From an uncultured Dehalococcoidia bacterium (GTDB lineage: Bacteria; Chloroflexota; Dehalococcoidia; Lucifugimonadales; UBA3495), in contig OY282456.1 of NCBI GenBank assembly GCA_958296225.1, positions 1,364,001 through 1,428,000 of the forward strand: DNA of 64,000 nucleotides, read 5' to 3'. The position numbers and the translations under genes are program-made. Within the stretch, counting starts at the first letter, position 1; the number at the start of each line of letters is the position of its first letter. This document shows positions 27,747 through 36,390 of this stretch, one piece after another. The notes beneath the pieces were generated by a model, which searched no databases, was not told where the DNA came from, and saw nothing but the letters and a program-made list of their open reading frames with translations.

Positions 27747-28999
27747 CCCGAGGCGTTGTCCAGACCCGGCACCGGGAATTTGTTGCTCAAGTGCTGTACC
27801 TCCTCATCAATGGCCGACAGCGCCTCATCGTCCCCAATGCTGCCCAGCGCGCGGACGATGAGCCTGGCCACCTGCCGCGTGTCCTCCGCGCCCAGGCCCC
27901 GGCTGGTGATGGCCGGCGTGCCGAGCCGCAGGCCGGAGGCGGTGCGCGGCGGCAACTGGTCATAGGGAATGGCGTTCTTGTTGACGACGATATGCACCGA
28001 CTCCAAAGCCCGCTCCGCCTGCCGTCCGGTGATGCCCAGCGGCGTCAAATCCACCAGCATCAGGTGATTGTCGGTGCCGCCGGCCACCAGCCGCACGCCG
28101 GCCTCGGACAGCTCTTGCGCCATGGCCTGGGCATTGGTCACCACCTGGCCGGCGTAACGGGCGAACTCCGGCTGCAGCGCCTCGCCGAAGCAAACGGCCT
28201 TGGCGGCGATGACGTGCATGAACGGCCCGCCCTGCATATAGGGAAACACGGCAAAATCAACCTTGCGGGCCAAATCGGCCTGGGCCAGAATCATCCCGCC
28301 CCGCGGCCCGCGCAGTGTTTTCTGGGTCGTGGAAGTTACAATCTGCGCGTGGGGCAGCGGCGAAGGATGGGCCCCGCCGGCAACCAGCCCGGAAATATGG
28401 GCCATATCCACCATCAAAAGCGCACCCACCGAGTCCGCGATGGCCCGGAAGCGCGGAAAATCCAGCACGCGCGAATAGCTGCTGCAGCCGGCCACGATGA
28501 GCTTGGGGCGATGCTCACGGGCCAGGCGCTCAACCTGGTCATAGTCAATCGTCTCGGTATCCCGGTCCACGCCGTAAGGCACGAAACTATAGAGATTGCC
28601 GGAGAAATTGACGCCGGCCCCGTGGGTCAGATGGCCCCCCATATCCAGCTGCATACCGAGCACGGTGTCGCCGGGTTCCAGGACGGCGAAGTAGGCGGCC
28701 ATGTTGGCCTGCGCGCCGCTGTGGGCCTGCACGTTGGCGTGTTCCGCGCCGAAAAGCGCTTTGGCCCGGTCGATGGCCAGCGTCTCGACGACATCGACGA
28801 ACTCGCAGCCGCCGTAGTAGCGCCGGCCGGGATACCCCTCGGCGTACTTGTTGTTCATCAGCTGGGCCTGGGCGTCGAGGACGGCCTTGCTGGCGTAGTT
28901 CTCCGAAGCAATCAGCACGATGGAATCGCGCTGGCGGCGGTTTTCATTTGCAATGGCCGCGGCAACGGCGGGGTCGATACGGTCAAGGGTGGTGGTCAT
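27743..28999 (-). CDS. glyA: Serine hydroxymethyltransferase
   Basis: Converts serine and tetrahydrofolate to glycine and 5,10-methylene-THF. The protein is 418 residues, normal length. Signatures include [35 protein letters not shown], and the PLP-lysine segment [15 protein letters not shown] (Gln replaces the usual His before Lys). The start at 28999 is preceded by GCAGGAGCC as ribosome binding site. It is transcribed toward the methyltransferase and away from the decayed surface protein gene. Confidence 0.96.
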   Translation of the reverse strand: MTTTLDRIDPAVAAAIANENRRQRDSIVLIASENYASKAVLDAQAQLMNNKYAEGYPGRRYYGGCEFVDVVETLAIDRAKALFGAEHANVQAHSGAQANMAAYFAVLEPGDTVLGMQLDMGGHLTHGAGVNFSGNLYSFVPYGVDRDTETIDYDQVERLAREHRPKLIVAGCSSYSRVLDFPRFRAIADSVGALLMVDMAHISGLVAGGAHPSPLPHAQIVTSTTQKTLRGPRGGMILAQADLARKVDFAVFPYMQGGPFMHVIAAKAVCFGEALQPEFARYAGQVVTNAQAMAQELSEAGVRLVAGGTDNHLMLVDLTPLGITGRQAERALESVHIVVNKNAIPYDQLPPRTASGLRLGTPAITSRGLGAEDTRQVARLIVRALGSIGDDEALSAIDEEVQHLSNKFPVPGLDNASG

Positions 29000-29079
29000 A
29001 AGGGGGCGGCTCCTGCGGTGGTCCGGTTATGTTACAAGGTATCAGGGCAAGCGGGCATACATCATAACAAATCGGCAGC

Positions 29080-30658
29080 TTTTCGTTTCCGGGGCGCAAA
29101 CATTGCGGGGCAGCGCTCCGGCGACTACGATACCAATAACAACAACCTGATTGACATTACTATGCTGGCCCAGATCGACGCCATCCGCCACGACCTAGAC
29201 GGCAACGGCGCCTCCACCGCCGGAGCGGGGACTACCGCTTACAACGCCGCCTTTCCGGACCGCGAAGCCGGCGCTACCGGACGGATGGGCTGCCCCGCCA
29301 CCTGCAAGGGCTACGAGCTGATGGCCGACCTGGACTTTGACACCGGCATGGCCGGCGACCGCACCGACGATACCTATTACAACGGCGGCGCCGGCTGGAC
29401 GCCCATCCGGGGCGCCGGCGCCATCTGGACATACCAGGGCATCTTTCAGGGCAACGGCTATACCATCGCCAACCTGCACATCAACGCCGGCACGACCGTC
29501 ACCTATGTAGGGCTGTTCGGCTCGGTCTATAACGGCCACGTCTCCGGCGTGGGCCTGCCCAATGCCAGCGTGACCGGGAGCGCTGACAGTGTGGCGATAG
29601 GCGCGCTGGTGGGCCGGCTGTAGAACGGCGGGACGTTAACTTCCAGCTGGGCAACCGGCAGCGTGTCGTCCACCAATACCGGCACGGCTGCTAAATCAAT
29701 CGGGGGGCTGGCGGGTTCGGTCACTCAATCCCATACCGCCGTGCGGGCCAGCTATGCCGGGGTGTCGGTATCCGCTGCCGCCGCCACGGATGTTCGCGCC
29801 GGCGGCCTGGTTGGAAATATGTCTAACAACAACCCCGCGGTGACGGCCAGCTACGCCACCGGGACCGTATCCGGCGGCACGGGTGCCAACGCCCGCGTCG
29901 GCGGTCTGGTGGATAACGCTTCCACCGTAACGGCGTCTTATGCGACGGGAGCGGTTACGTCCGGCACGGGCGCCAAAAAGGCGGGCTGGTCGCAGCATCG
30001 CCTCCGGGGCCACTGCTACCGTAACCGCCAGCTATTGGGATACCGAAACCGGCGGCATCACGGGCGCCGGCGCCGGTGTGGGCAAAACCACCAGCGATTT
30101 GCAATCGCCCACCGCCTACGGAACCGGCATCTACGCTGGCTGGAACGTGAACGTTGACGGCGTTACCGGCAATGATGACCCCTGGAACTTTGGCAACTCC
30201 TCCCAATACCCGGCGCTGAAATACGGCGGCCTGGACATTCTAAAGCAGGGGCGGGCAACTATAGTTCTCTCCACCGCCGCATTGTCTGTGGCCGAGGGGG
30301 CTAGCAACGGGGCCACACACCGTAGCCCTGGGCGGCCTGCCCAAGGCGGCGGCAACCGTGGCCATTGCCAAAACCAACGCCGATGTCACGGTGAACCCGG
30401 CATCGCTCACTTTCACCGCCAACAGCCGGAATGTGCCGCAGACGGTAACGGTCAAGGCGGCGGATGACACCATCCTGGTTGACGGCAGCGACACGCTGAC
30501 CCACACCGCCGCCGGCGCCGGGAGCGGCTTTGAGAGCGTCAGCGCATCCCTGACCGTAACGATTGAGGACACCAGCACGCCGGGCATCGCGCTGACTCAA
30601 AACAGCGTGGCCGTAACCGCGCTGACGGTAGATGAGGAGGGCAGCAACGTCGCTTATC
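29080..30658 (+). pseudogene. Decayed GLUG-repeat / Calx-beta-type surface protein gene
   Basis: Remains of a large secreted or surface protein. The left part has YDTNNNNLIDITMLAQIDAI, a motif common in long repeat-bearing surface proteins; then come GLUG-like repeats (GLVGNMSNNNPAVTASYATG and similar) and a C-terminal Calx-beta-like stretch, LTQNSVAVTALTVDEEGSN. No start or signal peptide is seen. Lesions: an in-frame TAG at 29621-29623, a frameshift near 29975-29990 and another near 30300-30310. The right end is cut at 30659 by the IS1-family element, and nothing after that element resembles the missing 3' half. Confidence 0.75.
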
Positions 30659-30681
30659 GGTATCCTCAACGTGTGTTGGTG

Positions 30682-30757
30682 TTAGATTAGACCCTGCCGT
30701 AAGCAGACCAGGGCTATCGAATCCCGCAGCATCGCCAGGCTCTTGTTGTATCCCTTA
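30682..30757 (-). pseudogene. C-terminal remnant of the split IS1-family transposase
   Basis: On the minus strand this segment encodes KGYNKSLAMLRDSIALVCLR and ends QGLI at a TAA (30682-30684), just inside the left inverted repeat. It joins the frame that stops at LRRLQRRT on the other side of the IS5-family element. Confidence 0.75.
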
Positions 30758-31615
30758 GGGCGTGTGGTCAAATTGAGGATATGGTGGTAAACTGGCGCTG
30801 CTAGCCGCAATTTGCCACCAGGAGGGCTGTCCCGTGTCCACCGCTGCCGCCGCCTATCACCGCCACGACATCTCCGACCGCGCCTGGCAAATCCTGGAAC
30901 CCCGCCTCCCCGGCGGCCCCGGCAAAGTGGGACGCCCGGCACAGAACAACCGCCGCTTCATCAACGCCGTGTTCTGGGTGCTGCGCACCGGCGCCCCCTG
31001 GCGCGACCTGCCCCCGGACTACGGCGACTGGGGCAACACCCACCGCCGCTTTATTCGCTGGCGCAATAAAAACGTCCGGGCTGAATTGCAGGAAGCCCTG
31101 GTTGACGACCCGGACTTTGAGTGGCTGATGATTGACGCCAGCTACATCAAGGTGCATCAGCACGGCACGGGCGCCCGGGGCGGCAATCAGGCGGTCGGTC
31201 GCACTAAAGGGGGCTGATACGAAACTGCATCTGGCGGTGGACGCCCACGGGATGCCGGTGCGGATGGTGGTAACGGCGGGCACAGTAGCGGACTGTACCC
31301 AGGCGGGGGCACTGATTGCGGGCATTGCGGCGGAGTACCTGCTGGCGGATAAAGGGTATGACACAAATAAGGTGCTGGCGGCGGCCCGTGGGGCGGGCAT
31401 GACGCCGGTGATACCGCCAAAGCGGAATCGGCGGGAGCCTCAGGACTACGACGCGGACTTGTACCAGGCGCGCCATTTGGTGGAGAACGGGTTTTGCAAG
31501 TTCAAAGAATGGCGGGGTGTGGCGATGCAGTATGTCAAAAACGCGGCATCGTATTTGGCAATCTGCCAGATACGAGCCTTGGCGCTGTGGGCCAAAATAA
31601 TTTGACCACACGCCC
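30758..31615 (+). mobile_element. IS5-family (IS427-like) insertion sequence
   Basis: An 858 bp element bounded by a perfect 17-bp inverted repeat: GGGCGTGTGGTCAAATT at 30758-30774 and its complement at 31599-31615. The dinucleotide TA flanks both ends (30756-30757, 31616-31617), the short duplication usual for this group. It has inserted into the transposase gene of the IS1-family element. Confidence 0.9.
30834..31605 (+). CDS. IS5-family transposase in two overlapping frames
   Basis: The first frame (30834-31217) encodes the N-terminal part, with ISDRAWQILEPRLPG, FWVLRTGAPWRDLPP and the first catalytic Asp in LMIDASYIKVHQHGTG, ending at TKGG-stop. The second frame (from about 31200 to 31605) continues with ADTKLHLAVDAHGMPVRMVV, the second Asp in LLADKGYDTNKV and the Glu in HLVENGFCKFKEWRG. 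The switch is a +1 shift at AAAGGGGGCTGA (31206-31217). Programmed frameshifting is known in this IS group, so the element may be functional, but a decay mutation cannot be excluded. Confidence 0.82.
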
Positions 31616-32027
31616 TAGTTCGTCGCTGCAATCGTCGCAGCCGGTCCCGCAGCACCGAGTGGATGCCCTCGTTCCGGTTCACCGCACCCCCTTTGCCCGC
31701 CAAGTGCCGGTTCCGGGGCAGCCAGCCGTACACCTTGTAATCGTCGCTGCGGTATTGCGCGGCCTCCGGCAACCGTTCGTACAGTCTCAGCAAGGTCGCC
31801 TCGCTGCGGTTCCCAACCTCGAAATCCACCCAACGCCGTCCGTCCGCCTCTTCAATCACTGCCGTCCCAATCCAAACCGACCGTCGCAATCCTTTTCGCC
31901 GCGCCCCCAGGTAGCTCCACATCTCGTCAAAGGAGACGACCTTAGCCGGCTTCTGCCCCGGCCGCCGCGCGGCCCGTTCCCGCACCAGCCGGGGCATCAA
32001 GTCCCCGGCCCAACGGGCTTTTTTTGA
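31616..32027 (-). pseudogene. IS1-family InsB-like transposase, 5' part, truncated by the IS5-family insert
   Basis: After -1 frameshifting at the A7 run the frame reads ARWAGDLMPRLVRERAARR and enters the DDE domain: SFDEMWSYLGARR (first Asp), YRSDDYKVYGWL (second Asp) and NRNEGIHSVLRDRLRRL (Glu region). The frame then runs into the IS5-family element at 31616. The missing C-terminus, KGYNKSLAMLRDSIALVCL and GLI-stop, is found in frame on the far side of the insert (30682-30757). The gene is therefore split, not lost. Confidence 0.8.
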
Positions 32028-32286
32028 CCCAGGAATAGGCCGTGCTCAACTGCACCGACAGCACCCGTCCGATGGCGGCAATCCCCAGACCTTCCGCGTA
32101 CATCGCTGCGGCCAGGTTTTTCGCCTTTGCCGGCTGGTGCGGGCGGGGGGCATTCCAGGTAAAGTGGTAGCGGCATTGGCCGCAGCGACAGGTTTGCTTG
32201 CCCCGGGCAGGGCCGTATTTGGGCAACCAGTTGGAACCGCAGCGGGGACATTGCATATCATCCCGGTAAGCGCGTTTGCCAGCCAT
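31942..32286 (-). CDS. IS1-family InsA-like protein
   Basis: A 114-residue frame with an N-terminal zinc ribbon (MQCPRCGSN, then TCRCGQCRYHFTW: paired CxxC) followed by a helix-turn-helix-like segment GLGIAAIGRVLSVQLSTAYSWVKK. This is the InsA architecture. A run of seven T on the plus strand (A7 on the coding strand) at 32019-32025 just after YSWVKK is the expected -1 slippage site for making the InsAB' transposase. Confidence 0.8.
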   Translation of the reverse strand: MAGKRAYRDDMQCPRCGSNWLPKYGPARGKQTCRCGQCRYHFTWNAPRPHQPAKAKNLAAAMYAEGLGIAAIGRVLSVQLSTAYSWVKKSPLGRGLDAPAGAGTGRAAAGAEAG

Positions 32287-32418
32287 TAGCGCACCTCCTC
32301 CGGCTTGCCGCCTTGTGCTAACCTTATTCTACCCATCACCAACACACGTTGAGAATACCGTAAATTCGCAGCTCCCGGCCCGGACTTAGAAAAGGCCCGG
32401 CTACTGGAACCCTTCCGT

Positions 32419-32447
32419 TTGACCCGCCGGCAACGGTATGGCACAAT
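32419..32447 (+). promoter_or_regulatory. Sigma-70-type promoter upstream of otsA
   Basis: TTGACC (32419-32424), a 17 bp spacer, then CACAAT (32442-32447) with TG one base before it (extended -10). It lies 60 bp inside the right flank of the IS1-family element and about 88 bp before the otsA ATG. Confidence 0.6.
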
Positions 32448-32534
32448 TCCGTCACCGTGATAATCATTATCAGGGAACCCGTCATACTGGCTTTGGCGCG
32501 AACAGGACATCCCCCAGAAGGAAGGTTGACCACG

Positions 32535-34046
32535 ATGTGGACCGGCGATGATTTACAGCGGTTGGTGAGCCGCGAACTGAGCGACTACCGCTTGATTGTA
32601 GTATCCAACCGCCAGCCCTACGTCTTTCGCATTGAAAACGGAGCGCCCCGGGGCCAGATGCCCCCCGGCGGCCTTACCGCCGCCATCGACCCGCTGATGC
32701 GGGCCTGCGGCGGCACCTGGATTGCCCAGAGCAGCGGGGCCGACGACCGCGCCGCTATGGACGACGCGGGGCGCATCGCCGTGCCGCCGGACGCTCCGGC
32801 ATACCATATGCGTCTGCTCAACCTCTCCGAAGAGGAAAACAACGGCTTTTACTACGGCTTTTCCAACGAGGGCCTGTGGCCCCTGTGCCACATCGCCTAC
32901 ACCGAGCCGATGTTTGACTCCGAGCAATACGGGTTCTACCAGTCGGTGAACCGTCGTTTTGCCGACCTGGTGCTGGACGAAATCAACGACGACCCGGCCA
33001 TCGTCCTCATCCAGGATTATCACCTGGCGTTGCTGCCCCGCTATATCCGGGAGGCCAACCCCGATGCCATCATCGGGCAGTTCTGGCACATCCCATGGCC
33101 CAACCCGGACATCCTCCGCATCTGCCCGTGGCAGGATGAAATCCTGGACGGAATGCTGGGCAACGACCTGTTGGGGTTTCACCTCTCCGGCGACTGTCAG
33201 AACTTTCTCAGCTGCGTTGAAGCCAATCTGGATGCCCAGGTGGACCCGGCATACGGCCTGATTGACTACCGGAACGAAACCACGCTGGTGCGTCCGTTCC
33301 CCATCAGCATCGACTTTGCCAGCCTGGATAACGAAGCCCGCAGCGCCGAGGTGGCGGACGAAATGGCGCGCCTTTCCCGCGAGTTGGGGCTGCACCGGGG
33401 CCGCATCCTGGGTCTGGGAATCGACCGGCAGGATTACACCAAGGGCATCCCCCACCGGCTGCGGGCGGTGGAGCGGCTGTTTGAGAAATGGCCCCAGTAC
33501 CGCGGGCAGCTGGTGTTCCTGCAAGCCGGCGCCGCCAGCCGCACCAACATCAACTCCTATATGCAGCTGACCATTGACATTGAGGCCACGGTGAACCGCA
33601 TCAACGAACGGTTCGGACACGACGGCTGGCAGCCGGTCTTGTACTGGCCGACCTCCCTGCCCACGGCAACCTTCTCGGCCCTGCGCCGTCTGGCCAGCTT
33701 TTGCGCCGAAAGCAGCCTGCACGACGGCATGAATCTGGTCGCCAAGGAATACGTAGCGTCCCGGGTTGATGAGGATGGAGTGCTCATCCTCAGCGCTTTC
33801 GCCGGCGCGGCCCAGGAGCTGACCGGCTCGCTCATTATCAATCCTTATGCCACCGAGCAGTTCGCCGACGCCATCCACCAGGCTTTGACCATGAGCGAAA
33901 CGGAGCGGCGGATTCGGATGCGGCAGATGCGCAACACGGTGCAGGAAAACAATATCTACAAGTGGGCCGGGCGCATAATGATGCACCTGATGCAGGCCAG
34001 CACCCCCGACCACGCGGGGCTGACCAGCACGGCCACCACGGCATAA
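32535..34046 (+). CDS. otsA: Alpha,alpha-trehalose-phosphate synthase (GT20)
   Basis: Joins UDP- or GDP-glucose to glucose-6-phosphate to give trehalose-6-phosphate. The protein is about 503 residues. Family landmarks are LIVVSNRQPY, PPGGLTAAIDPLM, VLIQDYHLALLPRYIR, FWHIPWPNPDILRICPW and the donor-site region GIDRQDYTKGIPHRL, followed by LHDGMNLVAKEYVASR. The ATG at 32535 is preceded by GAAGG. otsB follows after 12 bp, so both steps of trehalose synthesis are encoded together. Confidence 0.94.
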   Translation: MWTGDDLQRLVSRELSDYRLIVVSNRQPYVFRIENGAPRGQMPPGGLTAAIDPLMRACGGTWIAQSSGADDRAAMDDAGRIAVPPDAPAYHMRLLNLSEEENNGFYYGFSNEGLWPLCHIAYTEPMFDSEQYGFYQSVNRRFADLVLDEINDDPAIVLIQDYHLALLPRYIREANPDAIIGQFWHIPWPNPDILRICPWQDEILDGMLGNDLLGFHLSGDCQNFLSCVEANLDAQVDPAYGLIDYRNETTLVRPFPISIDFASLDNEARSAEVADEMARLSRELGLHRGRILGLGIDRQDYTKGIPHRLRAVERLFEKWPQYRGQLVFLQAGAASRTNINSYMQLTIDIEATVNRINERFGHDGWQPVLYWPTSLPTATFSALRRLASFCAESSLHDGMNLVAKEYVASRVDEDGVLILSAFAGAAQELTGSLIINPYATEQFADAIHQALTMSETERRIRMRQMRNTVQENNIYKWAGRIMMHLMQASTPDHAGLTSTATTA

Positions 34047-34058
34047 GCGCTGCCGACG

Positions 34059-34877
34059 ATGGCCCACGCCCGGCCCGATTTGCGGCAAGGAACAGCCGGC
34101 CAGTCGCGTATCCTGCTGCTGCTGGATTTCGACGGCACGCTGTCCGAAATTGCGCCCCGCCCCCAGGACGCCGTGCTGCGTGCGGGGAATGGGCCGTTGC
34201 TGGAACGACTGGCCCAAAACTCCGGGTGCACGGTGGGAGTGGTCAGCGGCCGGTCTCTGGATGACGTGTCCCGGCGGGTTGGCGTGGCGGGGCTGGTGTA
34301 CGCCGGCAACCACGGCCTGGAAATTCGCGGGCCGGGGCTGGACTACGTACATCCCGCAGCGGCGAATGCGGTTCCGGTTATCGCCGGCTTATACGGGCGG
34401 CTCGCGGCCGCGCTGGAGCGGATACCCGGCGCATTCGTCGAGGACAAAACCCTCACGCTGACCGTCCACTTTCGTCAAACGCCGCCCCGTTATCACAACG
34501 ATATAGCGGCGATTTTCCAGGACGCAACGCAGCGCCCGGTCGCCGATGGATTGTGCCGCGTTACCGCCGCCAAGTGCGCCCTTGAGTTGCGGCCGGCGGT
34601 CGATTGGCACAAAGGGCGGGCCCTGGAGCTGATTCGCTCCCGTTTTGCGCCAACGGCATTGCCGCTGTACGTGGGCGACGACGCCACGGATGAGGATGCT
34701 TTCCGGTCGGCGCAGGCGGCCGGCGGCGTCGGAATTTTCGTAGGGCCGGCGGATAGCGACACGAAGGCCGTCCGGCGGCTGGACGCTCCGTCCGCCGTTA
34801 CCGGGGCGTTGTCCGATTTGCTGGGGCAGCTGCAAAGGACACCCGGCTTTACCGGATTCGGGCAAAAGCCGGAATGA
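34059..34877 (+). CDS. otsB: Trehalose-6-phosphate phosphatase
   Basis: HAD-superfamily phosphatase completing trehalose synthesis, 272 residues. Motif I is LLLDFDGTLSEIAPRP near residue 21-36, motif II is VVSGRSLDD, and the late DDATDEDAF supplies motif IV. GNHGLEIRGPG is typical of OtsB. The last dozen codons (GFTGFGQKPE) lie within a copy of the dispersed ATTC...GGAAT repeat at 34856-34875, so the C-terminus seems to have been rewritten by the repeat. Confidence 0.93.
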   Translation: MAHARPDLRQGTAGQSRILLLLDFDGTLSEIAPRPQDAVLRAGNGPLLERLAQNSGCTVGVVSGRSLDDVSRRVGVAGLVYAGNHGLEIRGPGLDYVHPAAANAVPVIAGLYGRLAAALERIPGAFVEDKTLTLTVHFRQTPPRYHNDIAAIFQDATQRPVADGLCRVTAAKCALELRPAVDWHKGRALELIRSRFAPTALPLYVGDDATDEDAFRSAQAAGGVGIFVGPADSDTKAVRRLDAPSAVTGALSDLLGQLQRTPGFTGFGQKPE

Positions 34878-34879
34878 CA
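34856..34879. repeat. Palindromic repeat overlapping the otsB 3' end
   Basis: ATTCGGGC, loop AAAA, GCCGGAAT, then GACA. This is a diverged copy of the ATTCCCGC / GCGGGAAT repeat. It covers the otsB stop codon and its right end supplies the ATGACA that could be the -35 box of the next promoter. Confidence 0.6.
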
Positions 34880-34901
34880 GGGCGCCGGTATGTGCTATTA
34901 T
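34874..34901 (+). promoter_or_regulatory. Extended -10 promoter upstream of the HAD hydrolase gene
   Basis: ATGACA (34874-34879), 16 bp spacer, TATTAT (34896-34901) preceded by TG-C. The -35 is partly formed by the dispersed repeat at the end of otsB. The gene starts 55 bp downstream. Confidence 0.5.
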
Positions 34902-34956
34902 TGGCGCCAGCAGCCCCGGGGCCACCGGGCCACTCTCCCGTTGCGGCGCTGTCCTG

Positions 34957-35673
34957 ATGCAAATGATCAAGGCGATTTTCTTCGATTTCTACAACACCCT
35001 GGTGCGTTTCTGGCCGCCGCTGCCCCAGATTCAGCACGCCGCTTGCCAGAACCTGGGCATCCGAGTGCCGCCGGAAAACCTGGCGCGCGGCTACGCCGTC
35101 GCCGACCTGTATTTCAACGAGGAAAACCACCGTTTCCCCCTGGGCGACCGGGACGCCGCCGGACGCGATGAGTTCTTCGCGCGCTACGAGCAAATCATCC
35201 TGGCCGAATCCGGCGTTGCCGTCTCCCTGCGGATGGCGAAACAGATTTGGGATATGGCGATTTCCGTGCCCAAAGAATTGGTGGAGTTCGAGGAAACCCG
35301 CCCCGTTCTGGCCGAGTTGAAGGGGCGCGGCTACCGCCTGGCCGTGCTGACCAACTTGCGCCGGGATATGAACGAACTCACTCAGCAATTGGGAATCCAG
35401 GAATATCTGGAATTCTGCATTACCGGCCGGGAGGTCGCCGAAAAGCCGGCCACCGCCATCTTTGAGGCCGCGTTGCAGCGCATGGCGGTGCGCCCCGACC
35501 AGGCCATGCACGTGGGCGACCAACCCCGTTCTGATGTTCAAGGCGCCCGCGACGCCGGATTGCGGCCCGTCCTGATTGACCGGGGAGGTTTTCACGCCGA
35601 CGTTACCGGCTGCGACCATATCAACAGCCTGGAAGGGTTGTATCCGCTGCTGGACCGACTGGTTGAGCGCTAG
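34957..35673 (+). CDS. HAD-superfamily hydrolase
   Basis: A 238-residue phosphatase-like protein. Motif I IFFDFYNTLVRF has the nucleophile Asp but Tyr in place of the usual Gly after the second position (DFYNTL, seen in many HAD subfamily IA members). Motif II is AVLTNLRRDM, the motif III Lys is in VAEKPATAIFEAAL, and motif IV is HVGDQPRSDVQGAR. Substrate not predictable. It shares direction with otsAB and the following selenoprotein gene. Confidence 0.88.
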   Translation: MQMIKAIFFDFYNTLVRFWPPLPQIQHAACQNLGIRVPPENLARGYAVADLYFNEENHRFPLGDRDAAGRDEFFARYEQIILAESGVAVSLRMAKQIWDMAISVPKELVEFEETRPVLAELKGRGYRLAVLTNLRRDMNELTQQLGIQEYLEFCITGREVAEKPATAIFEAALQRMAVRPDQAMHVGDQPRSDVQGARDAGLRPVLIDRGGFHADVTGCDHINSLEGLYPLLDRLVER

Positions 35674-35718
35674 TCCCGGCCGCCACGCCAGAACCCGCAA
35701 CAAAATCGAGGTGCGACA

Positions 35719-36378
35719 ATGACTACTCAGCCGCCGGAACACAGCCATCCCGATGACCGCAACCCGGTTCACGTTATCGTCTGGTATGACTATATTTGAC
35801 CCTGGTGCTATGTCGGCCTGGAACGCGTCGACAAACTGGCGGAAGAGTATGACATCACGGTGGAAGGGCGCGCCTACCTGCTGCGTCCCGATACGCCGCA
35901 GGAAGGCCAGGCGCGGGAGCCGCGTCCGGGCGAAACCGACGACGAGCTGTCAGACCCCCTGCGTACCTACGCCCGCGAGGCCAACCTGGTGATGCGGCCG
36001 CCGCGCTACACGCCCAACAGCCTCTACTCGCTGCAAGCCACCGAGTATGCGCAGGAGCAGGGCAAGTTCCTGGAATACCACCACGCCGCCTACCAAGCCT
36101 ACTGGGACCGGCGCGCCAACCTGGGCGACCCGTCGGCGCTGGCCGACATCGGCGCCAGCGTGGGCCTGGACGGGGACGAGTTGAAAGAACGGGTGGAATC
36201 AGGCTATTACGCCCGGCGGGTCATCGACCAGTACCAGGAAGCTCTGGGCTACGGCATCCGCGGCATTCCCACTTTCGTCTTTGACAACCTGCTGTTCACC
36301 GGGGCCCAGCCCTACGAAGTATTCCGGCGGGTTATGGACAAGGCGCTGGAAAACCGGGCCGCCGCCGGCCAGGCGTGA
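35719..36378 (+). CDS. DsbA/FrnE-like thioredoxin-fold oxidoreductase, predicted selenoprotein (in-frame UGA)
   Basis: Read through one in-frame TGA (35797-35799, codon 27), the gene encodes 219 residues of the DsbA/2-hydroxychromene-isomerase-like family. The N-terminal strand VHVIVWYDYI is followed by U-PWCYVGLERVDKL, where FrnE-type proteins have C-P-W-C-Y-x-G. The helical insert NSLYSLQATEYAQEQGKF and the cis-Pro segment GIRGIPTFVFDN follow in frame, ending GQA-stop. No signal peptide is present, so it is probably cytoplasmic. GAGG lies 8 bp before the ATG at 35719. A 7-bp hairpin starts 11 nt after the UGA. Without readthrough only 26 residues would be made. Confidence 0.86.
35797..35833 (+). 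promoter_or_regulatory. Predicted SECIS element (UGA plus hairpin) in the DsbA/FrnE-like gene
   Basis: After the UGA (35797-35799) and 11 nt, TGTCGGC (35811-35817) pairs with GTCGACA plus preceding G (35827-35833), seven pairs with one G-U. The nine-base loop starts 19 nt after the UGA and contains GG at its third and fourth positions. Spacing fits bacterial SECIS rules; the loop lacks G in its first two positions, so the fold is less canonical than in the TlpA-like gene. Confidence 0.6.
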
Positions 36379-36390
36379 GGCCCGATTGCG

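Larger units (their letters stand above)
30659..32359 (-). mobile_element. IS1-family insertion sequence, interrupted by an IS5-family element
   Basis: The ends are inverted repeats of 23 bp with one mismatch: left 30659-30681 starting GGTATCCTCAACGTGTG, right 32337-32359 ending CACACGTTGAGAATACC. Without the IS5-family insert it would be about 841 bp. It carries two overlapping minus-strand frames (InsA-like, InsB-like). The flanks CGCTTATC (left) and GTAAATTC (right) do not match, so no target duplication is evident; an adjacent deletion after insertion would explain this and the loss of the surface protein's 3' end. Confidence 0.85.

Noticed and set aside
27791..29623. Long open frame on the plus strand across glyA
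   Set aside because: It is antisense to the convincing glyA gene for most of its length; only its last part (from about 29080) belongs to the surface protein remnant.
29621..29623. In-frame TAG in the surface protein gene as a recoded pyrrolysine codon
   Set aside because: The same gene carries two frameshifts and a disrupted 3' end, so decay is the simpler explanation.
32553..34352. 599-codon minus-strand frame opposite otsA and otsB
   Set aside because: Antisense shadow; otsA is unambiguous on the plus strand.
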